Assembly (NCBI GenBank): GCA_031761405.1
Contig: JASEVX010000003.1
Span: forward strand, 17,484,433 to 17,548,432
DNA: 64,000 nucleotides
Direction: 5' to 3'
Source: Serripes groenlandicus
Lineage: Eukaryota > Mollusca > Bivalvia > Cardiida > Cardiidae
A program made the translations under genes and the position numbers. The notes beneath the pieces are model-generated. The model saw only the letters and a list, made by a program, of their open reading frames with translations. It was not told where the DNA came from and made no database searches. This document shows positions 1-12,000 of the stretch, piece after piece (the stretch's first letter is position 1; the number at the start of each line of letters is the position of its first letter).

Positions 1-244
1 ACGCGAAAACCCACCTTGAAACTTTGAAACCCGTGAAGATCCAGATCAGGCTGTGTCTCCCTCCATGTTGTCTGTTAAGAATTCCCAAAGTTTGTAATCT
101 AATAAAGTAAGTATCCTGAAAGCCCCAGGTGAACACTTTGAGCTTAAATCCAACTATACAAGTATGCAATGTGCCATGAATGACACAACCACTGGAATTT
201 GAGTGACATTGTCTTTATGATATTTTATTTTGTTTTGTTTTCAG
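1..244 (+). other. Intron or unresolved upstream sequence of SUPT6H
   Basis: A GTAAGT donor-like site begins at 107, but no frame before it gives SPT6-like protein in phase with the exon at 245. The stretch 200-244 is a good polypyrimidine/acceptor region. No further feature is seen. Confidence 0.4.
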
Positions 245-351
245 ATTAATATGACAATACATGCTAGAATTGTGAAAATAGATATTGATAGATTTCAAGT
301 AGATATTACCACCAAAACATCAGACTTGCTTGACATGGACCAGCAATGGAA
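245..351 (+). CDS. SUPT6H: SUPT6H exon a (S1 domain end)
   Basis: The exon follows TTTTCAG and ends before GTAAGT. It begins at a codon boundary ([17 protein letters not shown]) and ends two bases into a lysine codon. The sequence matches the last strands of the SPT6 S1 domain and the start of the S1-SH2 linker. Confidence 0.93.
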
Positions 352-3300
352 GTAAGTTATATCTCAAAAAACTCTGAATTTATTAAATGGGCCAAGCCAC
401 AAGAAAATCTTCAATATTTTGAAATTAATTGCAATTACAAATCAAATTAAACAGCTGGATAGTTTGATTCTTGCCATAATCTTCCCCCAACTGATCTTGG
501 CTGGTTGCAAATTGTGACTACTGTCATTCATCTACCACCAATGGACTAAATATTCTGTGTAGGAAGGTTTTGTTTTAGTGGAGTTTTACACCGTTTCAAC
601 ATTATTTCAGTTATATCACTGCGACAGTTCACATATTCATGATCCCTTGGTAAACAAACCAGTTCTAGGCTAGGAAATGTGCCTTGCCTAAGGGCACTCT
701 ACCATGACCGGCGTGCAGCGACTGAGGATCGAACCCGCGATGCCCAGTTTCAAATCCCCGACACTAACCACTCAGCCACGGCGGATCTGGACGCTTTGAT
801 ATAACGGAAAAACTTTTACTTTAATGTGATAACTTTTTCAATCATACACTTCCACCAATGGACCGGATATTCTATGTGGGAAATTAACCAGTTGCCTTGG
901 ACTAATGAAGAATGGAGTACAGGTGCAAGGAAATACACATCGGGTGAACTGGCCGCTTTGATATAACGGAAATACTTTAATGTGATAACGTTTCCAACAA
1001 CACTCTTGGTTAATAAATAATATGTTCCAAAATTAATTTATAAGTTCATGTCCTCTGCAATTTGATTTCAGACCACAAAAAGATATGTACTACGACTATG
1101 AAAGGGAAACAAAAGAAACAGAGAAAGAGGAAGAGAAGAAGAAATTGAAAGCAAGACAAAGTAAGCAAATGTAGAGTTGAAACTTTGTTATAAGAATGAT
1201 GATGTTGTTGAGTGGGTGTGTTAGCGAGCGTCACAGAGTGTTTTCTATTATTATATCGATCAGGGGATAAACCAGAAGTGGACCCTTCTTTTGTATGAAG
1301 ATTGAAACCTTTCAAGGTCTCCTGCATTTTCTAACATGTTTTTTACAACCAAGATCAAGGGGCATTTCTCTATTGGCAAAAATTATGCATTGCAGTTGGT
1401 TGTCACCAACAACATGTGGACTGGTTTAGTATTGTAATAAGCTAGGCACTTATTTTATGCTAAAATAATGAGAATCTGTCAATGGTTGAAGTGTTATAAA
1501 TAACTGCCTCGGTGGTGTAGTGGTAGAGCATCCACCTTTGGTGCAGGAGGTCGTGGCTTTGATCCCCAGCTGGGTCATACCAAATACTTAAAAAAAAAAG
1601 GTAGTAATGGCTGCCCTCCTTGGCGCTCAGAGTTGCAGGGTTTGCATTACGGTGACAGGCTGGTGTCAGGATAAATGGACCAGTAGTACTGGTAACTTAC
1701 CTAGGAAATGCCTTATATAACCTTAACATTTTTGAAAGTGGTGTAAAACACCAAACAATCAATCAAAACAATATTGTTATAGCTAAGGACTCATTTTATG
1801 TCTAAACATGGGATACCAATTAACAATTTTTCAGACATCAATTTAGAAAAAAAAATCTTTGCTTTCAAAATGTTAACATAATGCAGATATTTTCGGTGTC
1901 CTATCTTTTTGTCACTGTAATCTGATAATTGTTGCATGACATATTGATAAAACATTAATTAATAACCATTGAATCACTTACACATTGTTAATTCTACAGG
2001 AGTATAAAGGTATTTATTAGTAAGATTGTTTTTAGATCACCTGAGCCAAAGTCTCAAGGCGATCTATGCTGATCACACTCTGTCCGTCATCTGTCGTCCG
2101 TCGCAAACCTTTAGCTTTAAACATCATCTCCTCCTTAACCACAGGACCAATTTCAACCAAACTCCACAGGAATGTTTGGTGGCCCTCTTTCAAAACATTT
2201 CAAAGATTTTAATTCCACTTAGAACTTTGGTTGCTGCGGCATCAGAAAGGGGGCAAAATGTCCAAACTTAAAAAAAATTCTCCTCTGAATCTGCTTGTCA
2301 GATTCCAATAAATGTTGGTAGAAATGTTCCTTTGGTGACCCTCTACAAATACTGTTCAATCCATACTGTCAGGCGGCATCAGAAAAGGGCCAAATTAAGA
2401 AAATTTGAAAATTCCAGTTTTTTGAAAGTGCTCGTCTGATTTTAAGAAGATTGAATAGGAATCTTACTTCAGTGATCCTCTACTTAATTTGTTCAAATCG
2501 TATTGATTGGTTACAAAATCATAGCAACCAGGCATCATCACAAAAGGGGTAAATTGAACTTTAAGCTACAAAATGACAACTCCTACTATTCCACTGGACC
2601 AATTTCAGCTTAACTTCACAGGATGTCCTTTGTTGGTCCTCTTTCAAAATTGTTCAAATACTTACATTTTGTGTAGAACTTTGGTTGCTGCGGCATCAGA
2701 AAGTGAGAAAAATACCCAAACTTTAAAATCCTTATCCGTCATAATCTGCTTGTCCGATTCCAAGATAATTTGGTAGAAATGTTCTTTGAGTGACCCTCTA
2801 CAAAAACTGTTGAAGCCATATTGATTTCGTTGATATCAGGAAAGGTGCAAAATGACAAAACTTTATAATTCCATTCTTATTAAAGTTCTTGTTAGCTCGA
2901 CTATTCGAAGAATATGAGAGCTTTACTACTCGCCCCGGCATCTCCGTCTCCGTCTCCGTCGGCGTCCGGTTAAAGTTTTAGGGCAAGTTGGGATTTTCAT
3001 TCATAAGTATTTGTGCTAGGGCTTTCATATTTGGAATATAGTTACATCTTATACCTTTCTTCACATTGAACGCTAAAGATGCTGAGTGTGACCTTCCTTT
3101 TGGGAAAAAAAACATGATTTTCGGGGGTTAAAGTTTTAGGGCAAGTTGGATTTTTTTATTTTTATTTTTTTTTTCTCAATAAGTTCTTGTGCTAGGGCTT
3201 TCATATTTGGAATATAATTACATCTAATACCTTTCTTTATATTGTATGCTGAGGATTCTGAGTTTTACCTTCTTTTTGGGGTAAAAGACATGATTTTGGT

Positions 3301-5972
3301 TGGTTAAAGTTTTAGGGCAAGTTGGCATTTTCATTTAATTTTTTAATTTTTCTCTATAAGAATTTGTGCTAGGGCTTTAATATTTAGAATATAGTTACAT
3401 CTTATACCTTTCTTCACATTGAATGCTGAAGATGCTGAGTGTGACCTTCTTTTTGGGGTAAAAAACATGATTTTCGGTGGTTAAAGTTTTGGGACAAGTA
3501 GGATTTTATTTTATTTTTTTTAACTTTTTCTGAATAAGTACTTGTGCTAGGGCTTTCATATTTGGAAAATAATTACATTTAATACATTTCTTCATATTAT
3601 ATGCTGAAGATGCTGAGTGTGACCTTCTGTTTGCGGTAAAACACATGCTTTTGGGTGGTTAAAGTTTTAGGGCAAGTTGGCTTTTTCATTTAATTTTCAA
3701 TTTTTTCTAAATAAGTACTTGTGTTAGGGCTTCCATATTTGGAATATAATTACATGTAATACCTTTCTTCACATTGTATGTTGAAGATGCTGAGTGTGAC
3801 TTTTAGGGGGTAAAAAACATGATTTTTGTTTGATTTTGAGAATTTTAGATAAATTCTTAATTTTTGGTTACATTTCTTTCTAATTGTGATCATTTATTTA
3901 TCAAATATAATTCTTCAACATATCAAACGGGTTTTGCATGGTGTCAAACATTAGGAAAACCTTTTTTTAAGGTTTTGCTAATTTTGGACTCGGTCAGTTT
4001 TAACAATTGCGTTTAGCTCAACGTTAAAGTTACATCATTCAAATCACTTCATACTTCACATATTTGTTAAGGACCATCGTACAATTAGGTTAGATAACTC
4101 TATTGTATCCTAAATATGGAGTAATGGCCCTTGATTGACTTAGGAAATTTTATTTTTAAATTATATTTAAATGTATGTATATCTATTCAGTTGCTTTTAC
4201 ATATAGAGTATATAATATGATTTAATAGTACTTAAGTGCAATATAATGAAATAGTGCTTTATGTGAATAAGCGGCCTGTAGTCGAGCGCGCTGTCCTCCG
4301 ACAGCTCTTGTTAGATTTCAAGATACAAATGGCCTTTACTGATAAGCCATTTTACTATTTCTTTAACAGTTTTCATTCCTTTCAGTTTCACTTTGCACTC
4401 CTGATCAAATTTTTCCAGATATTTGCAGTTAAATATTAGCTACTAATTTACTATCACTCAGGTGATCAATTTAGGGCCATCTTGGCCCTCTTGTTAGCTC
4501 GACTATTCGAAGAATATGAGAGCTTTACTACTCGCCCCGGCGTCGGCGTCCGGTTAAAGTTTTAGGGCAAGTTGGGATTTTCATTCATAAGTATTTGTGC
4601 TAGGGCTTTCATATTTGGAATATAGTTACATCTTATACCTTTCTTCACATTGAACGCTAAAGATGCTGAGTGTGACCTTCCTTTTGGGAAAAAAAACATG
4701 ATTTTTAGGGCAAGTTGGATTTTTTTTTTTTTTTTTTATTTCTCAATAAGTACTTGTGCTAGGGCTTTCATATTTGGAATATAATTACATCTAATACCTT
4801 TCTTTATATTGTATGCTGAAGATTCTGAGTTTTACCTTCTTTTTGGGGTAAAAGACATGATTCTGGGTGGTTAAAGTTTTAGGGCAAGTTGGCATTTTCA
4901 TTTAATTTTTTAATTTTTCTCTATAAGAATTTGTGCTAGGGCTTTAATATTTAGAATATAGTTACATCTTATACCTTTCTTCACATTGAATGCTGAAGAT
5001 GCTGAGTGTGACCTTCTTTTTGGGGTAAAAAACATGATGGTTAAAGTTTTGGGGCAAGTAGGATTTTATTTTATTTTTTTAACTTTTTCTGAATAAGTAC
5101 TTGTGCTAGGGCTTTCATATTTGGTAAATAATTACATTTAATACATTTCTTCATATTATATGCTGAAGATGCTGAGTGTGACCTTCTGTTTGCGGTAAAA
5201 CACATGCTTTTGGGTGGTTAAAGTTTTAGGGCAAGTTGGCTTTTTCATTTAATTTTCAATTTTTTCTAAATAAGTACTTGTGTTAGGGCTTCCATATTTG
5301 GAAATAATTACATGTAATTCCTTTCTTCACATTGTATGTTGAAGATGCTGAGTGTGACTTTTAGGGGGTAAAAACATGATTTTTGTTTGATTTTGAGAAT
5401 TTTAGATAAATTTTTAATTTTTGGTTACATTTCTTTCTAATTGTGATCATTTATTTATCAAATATAATTCTTCAACATATCAAACGGGTTTTGCATGGTG
5501 TCAAACATTAGGAAAACCTTTTTTTAAGGTTTTGCTAATTTTGGACTCGGTCAGTTTTAACATTTGCGTTTAGCTCAACGTTAAAGTTACATCATTCAAA
5601 TCACTTCATACTTCACATATTTGTTAAGGACCATCATACAATTAGGTTAGATAACTCCATTGTATCCTAAATATGGAGTAATGGCCCTTGATTGACTTAG
5701 GAAATTTTATTTTTAAATTATATTTAAATGTATGTATATCTATTCAGTTGCTTTTACATATAGAGTATATAATATGATTTAATAGTACTTAAGTGCAATA
5801 TAATGAAATAGTGCTTTATGTGAATAAGCGGCCTGTAGTCAAGCGCGCTGTCCTCCGACAGCTCTTGTTCATCTTCTTGTGTCTTTGCGTTTTGGTAATT
5901 GTTAACGATTAAATAACATAATTCATTCTTAATTATCTTTTTCATTCAAACTTAATCTATGATATATACATC

Positions 5973-6007
<35 letters not shown>

Positions 6008-9000
6008 TTGATTTTTGGTTAAAAAGTCCTATTAAAAGAGGCAAACAAGCGAAACATTTCGATACAAATTTGAAATATTTGGCTCTCGTGTTCAAAAAGT
6101 GGCAAAAATGCTGGCCATATTAAAAAAGAATGAAACAGGCTGTGCATAAGAGGTCATATTTTCACTTAATCTTCATGAAATATTGTCAAGCAATACATTT
6201 TTATCGTATTTGAAACTGTCTCTCACCAAATAAGCTTTTTTATTGAATTTCAATTTTTGAAATGTCCTCAACTAGGCTGTAGGACAAAGAAATTTCAATT
6301 TCAGTTCATATGAATTCTTTGGACTCCTCCAATTTAAATATATCAGATGGAAAAAAAACCAGAAGTCTCTTTTCTCTCAATTTATTCAAAAATGTCTGCA
6401 ATATGTGTGTCAAAATGAGGACCCTGTGAGATAAATGGTCAACCAGTAACAAACTCATTCTATGTTTTTAAACAGCATACATCAAGAGAGTTATAGCTCA
6501 TCCATCCTTCCACAATATTGACTATAAGGAATGTCATAAGATATTAGATAAGATGGACCAGGGTGACTGCATCATCAGACCCAGCAGTAAGGTAAGGTGT
6601 TCAGTGTTTGATGCTTTGCGCCGTTTTCAAAAAAATTCAGTTATATCACTGCGTTTCCTGGGTTAGTTACCATACTGTCTGTTTATCCTGACACCAGCCA
6701 GTCAGTTGTAATGCTAAACCCGCAACCACCAAGGAGGGCAGCCATAACTACCATTTTTAAAGTCTTTGGCATGACCCAGCCAGGGATCGAACCCGCAACC
6801 TCCCGCATTGGAGGCAGAAGCTCTACTAATACTTCACCGATACGGGTGTTCATGGCAATAAATTGTATATTCTGTATTCAAAACTGGTTATTTTTTAGGT
6901 TTAACCTTTTCCGACATATAACAAATCCGTAGCTTTCTTCTTTGAAAATATCAAGGCAAAATGTTGATAGTCTTTATTAATTAACCCTTTCCCACATAGA
7001 ACAAATCTGCAGCAGATAATACTTAAATGAGGGTTTAATTATTAAATAGAATTGAAAACTATGTAGCAAATGGAGAAATTGCTCATTATGAGCAATTTCT
7101 CCTTTCGCCACAAGGTTTACAAGATCATCTGCTGCAGATGAGTCAGAATGCGTCTACAAGTGGGAAAAAGGTTAGTTAAGTGTATTTTTGTCTCGCTGCG
7201 ACGAAGTTGCAACGGCAACGGCGTCAACTATTTGCATTTAGCTCAACGTTAAAGTTACGTTTTTGTGGTGAGTTATTGTGATCGCCTTTTGTCCGTCGTG
7301 CGTCGTGCGTCAACTTCTTCTCCTCAGTAACCAGTGGGTCAATTGGGATGAAACTTCACAGAAAGCATCCTCTCAATGATCTCACCAGAATTCCTTCAAA
7401 TTTTTGGGATCCATGCAAAATTCTGGTTTCCATGGCAACGAAACCGAAAAAACTTCAAAATTCTTCTTCTCCCAAATTGGTTGGCAGATTTTCAGATAAT
7501 TTTGTAGAAATGTTCCTTGGATGACCCTCTATCAGATTCCTTCAAGCCGTGTTGATTGGTCGAAAAACATGGCCGCCAGGGGGGGCGGGGCTATTTTGCC
7601 TTATATGGCTATAGTGAAAACTTAAAAAATCTTCTCCTCCGAAAGTGTAAGGCCGATTTTCAAATAAATTTGTAGAAATGTTCCTTGGGTGACCCTCTAT
7701 CAGATTCCTTCAAGCCATGTTGATTGGTCGAAAAACATGGCCGCCAGGGGGGGCGGGGCTATTTTGCCTTATATGGCTATAGTGCAAACTTAAAAAATCT
7801 TCTTCTCCAAAAGAGTCAGGCCGATTTTCAAATAATTTTGTAGAAATGTTCCTTGGATGACCCTCTACCAGATTCCTTCAAGCCATGTTGATTGGTCAAA
7901 AAACACGGCAGCTAGAGGGGCGGGGCTATTTTGCCTTATATGGCTATAGTGCAAACTTAAAAAATCTTCTTCTCCAAAAGTGTTGGCCCGATTTTCAAAT
8001 AATTTTGTAGAAATGTTCCTTGGATGACCCTCTATCAGATTCCTTCAAGCCATGTTGATTGGTCGAAAAACATGGCCACCAGGGGGGGGCGGGGCTATTT
8101 TGCCTTATATGGCTATAGTGCAAACTTAAAAAATCTTCTTCTCCAAAAGTGTCGGCCCGATTTTCAAATAATTTTGTAGAAATGTTCCTTGGATGACCCA
8201 CTTTCAGATTCCTTCAAGCCATGTTGATTGGTCAAAAAACATGGCCGCCAGTAGGCAGGGCTATTTTGCATTATATGGCTATAGTGAAAACTTAAAAAAT
8301 CTTCTCCTCCAAAAGTATCTGGCCGATTTTCAAATAATTTTGTAGAAATGTTCCTAGGGTGACCCTCTATCAGATTTCTTCAAGCCAAGTTGATTGGTCG
8401 GAAACTATGGCTGCCAGGGGGCGAGGCTTATATAGCTAAAATGAAAAAAAAATAAAAAATCAGGTGAGCGATTCAAGGGCCATCATGGCCCTCTTGTTTT
8501 AACTTTTCTGAATAAGTACTGGTACTAGGGCTTTCATTTTTCGAATATAGTTACATCTAATACCCTTCTTCACATTGTATGCTAAAGATACTGAGTGTGA
8601 CCTTATTTTTGTGGTTAAAAACATGATTTTGGTGGTTTTTGGTTGACTTTGAAATTTGGTCATAACTCCCTCATTTTTAGCTCACCTGAGCTTTGCTCAA
8701 GGCGAGTTATTGTGATCGCCTTTTGTCCGGCGTCCATCGTGCGTCGTCCGTCGTGCGTCAACTTCTTCTCCTCAGTAACCAGTGGGTCAATTGGGATGAA
8801 ACTTCACAGAAAGCATCCTCTCAATGACCTCACCAGATTTCCTTCAAATTTTTGGGATCCATGCATAATTCTGGTTTCCATGGCAACGAAATGAAAAAAA
8901 CTTAAAAATTCTTCTTCTCCCAAACTGGTTGGCAGATTTGCAAATAATTTTGTAGAAATGTTCCTTGGGTGACCCTTACCAGATTCCTTCAAGCCGTGTT

Positions 9001-12000
9001 GATTTGTAGAAAAACAGGGCCGCCAGGGGGGGCGGGGCTATTTTGCCTTATATGGCTATAGTGAAAACTTAAAAAATCTTCTTCTCCCAAACTGGTTGGC
9101 AGATTTTCAAATAATTTTGTAGAAATGCTCATTGGATGACCCTCTATCAGATTCCTTCAAGCCATGTTGATTGGTCATAAAACATGGCCGCCAGGGGGCG
9201 GGGCTATTTTGCCTTATATGGCTATAGTGAAAACTTAAAAAATCTTCTCCTCCGAATGTGTCAGGCCGATTTTCAAATAATTGTGTAGAAATGTTCCTTG
9301 GATGACCCTCTATCAAATTCCTTCAAGCATGTTGATTGGTGAAAAAACATGGACACCAGGGGGGGGGGGGGGGGGGTCTATTTTGCCGTATATGGCTATT
9401 GTGAAAACTTAAAAAAATCTTCTTCTCCAAAAGTGTCAAGCCGATTTTCAAATAATTTTGTAGGAATGTTCCTAGGGTGACCCTCTATCAGATTCCTTCA
9501 AGCCAAGTTGATTGGTCGGAAACTATGGCCGCCAGGGGGCGGGGCTTATATAGCTAAAGTAAAAAAAAAAAAATCAGGTGAGCGATTCTAGGGCCATCAT
9601 GGCCCTCTTGTTTGTTAGACTGATTTCAAATTGTGCACACATATTTCATAAATAAAATACTTCAAAATATAAAACGGCTTTTTGGGTCAAACACTTGGAT
9701 ATTTTTAGCTCACCTATGCACGAAGTGCAAGGTGAGCTATTGTGATCACATTTTGTCCGGCGTCCGTCCGTCGTGCGTCGTGCGTCGTCAACATTTCAGC
9801 TTGTTAACACTCTACAGGCTACATTTTGCATCCAATCTTCATGAAATTGTATCAGAACATTCATCTCCATCAAATCTTGGACAAGTTCGAAACTGGGCCA
9901 TATGAGGTCAAAAACGAGGTCACTAGGTCAAATTGAAGCAAAATCTTGTTAACACTCTGGAGGCCACATTTTCAACTTGAGCATGTTGAAACTTTATCAG
10001 AGTGTTTGTCTTGATGATATGTAGGTCAAGTTCGAACATGGGTCATGTCGGGTCAAAGAATAGGTCACTAGGTCAAATTGAAGGAAAATCTTGTTAACAC
10101 TCTAGAGGCCGCAATTTTTACTTCAGCAGTTTGAAATTTTGTCAGAATGTTTGTCTTAAAAATATCTAGGTCAAGTTTGAATATGGGTCATATCGGGTCA
10201 GAAACTAGGTCACTTGGCCAAATTGAAGGGTAATCTTGTTAACACTGTAGAGGCCACATTTTCAACTTGAGCATGTTGAAATATTGTCAGAATGTTTGTC
10301 TTAAAGATATCTAGGTCAAGTTTAAATATGGGTCATATTGGGTCAGAAACTAGGTCACTAGGCCAAATTGAAGGAAAATCTTGTTAACTCTGTAGAAGCC
10401 GCATGTTTTGCTTCAGCAGCTTGAAATTTGGTCAGAATGTTGAGCTAAATGATATCTAGGTCAAGTTCGAATATGGGTCATGCAGGATCAAAAACTAGGT
10501 CACTAGGCCAAATTGAAGGAAAATCTTGTTAACACTTTGGATGCCACATTTTTTGCTTAAGCAGCTTGAAATTTGGTCAGACTGTTTGTCTAAATGATAT
10601 CTAGGCCAAGTTCGAATATGCCGGGTTAAAAACTAGGTCACTAGGCCAAATTGAAGGGTAATCTTGTTAACACTCTGGATACTGCATTTTTAGCTCGACT
10701 ATTCGAAGAATATGAGAGCTATACTACTCACCCTGGCGTCGGCGTCGGCGTCGGCGTCGCCGTCGGCGTCCACGTCACACTTTGGTTAAGGTTTTGCATG
10801 CAAGTTCTTAAATACTACATGTATTGCATTGAAACTTTCTACAACCCTACCAAACTATCACACCAATGTAGATTATCAAGTTAGATAACTCTATCCTGCA
10901 TTTTATGCAAGTTATGGCCCTTTTTTACTTAGAAATTCTGGTTAAAGTTTTGCGTGCAACTAAAGTAAGAGTCCATATCTCAGTATTTAATTGATGCATT
11001 GCATTGAAACTTTCTACAACCCTACCAAACTATCACACCAATGTAGATTATCAAGTTAGATAACTCTATCCTGCATTTTATGCAAGTTATGGCCCTTTTT
11101 TACTTAGAAATTCTGGTTAAAGTTTTGCGTGCAACTAAAGTAAGAGTCCATATCTCAGTATTTAATTGATGCATTGCATTGAAACTTTATACAGCACTAC
11201 CCAACTATCACACCTATGTAGATTATCAAGTTAGATAACTCTATCCTGCATTTTATGCAAGTTATGGCCCTTTTTTTACTTAGAAATTCTGGTTAAAGTT
11301 TTGCGTGCAACTAAATTAAGAGTCCATATCTCAGTATTTACTTGATGCATTATATTGAAACTTTCTACAACCCTACCCAACTATCACACCTGTGTAGATT
11401 ATCATCTAAGATAACTCTATCCTGCATTTTATGCAAGTTATGGCCCTTTTTTTACTTAGAAATTCTGGTTAAAGTTTTGCATGCAACTAAATTAAGAGTC
11501 CATATCTCAGTATATACTTGATGCATTGCATTGAACCTTTATACAACCCTACCCAACTATTACACCTATGTAGATTAACAAGTTAGATAACTCTATCCTG
11601 CATTTTAGGCAAGTTATGGCACTTTTTTTTACTTAGAAATTCTGGTTAAAGTTTTGCGTGCTACTAAATTAAGAGTCCATATCTCAGTATTTACTTGCTG
11701 CATTGCATTGAAACTTTCTACAACCCTACCCAACTATTACACCTGTGTAGATTATCAAGTATGATAGCTCTATTCTGCATTTTATGCAAGTTATGGCCCT
11801 TTTTTTACTTAGAAATTCTGGTTAAAGTTTTGCGTGCAACTAAAGTAAGAGTCCATATCTCAGTATTTAATTGATGCATTGCATTGAAACTTTATACAGC
11901 ACTACCCAACTATCACACCTATGTAGATTATCAAGTTAGATAACTCTATCCTGCATTTTATGCAAGTTATGGCCCTTTTTTTACTTAGAAATTCTGGTTA

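Noticed and set aside
1..106. Upstream SUPT6H exon ending at the GTAAGT at 107
   Set aside because: No frame ending there in the required phase is open or resembles the SPT6 S1 domain.
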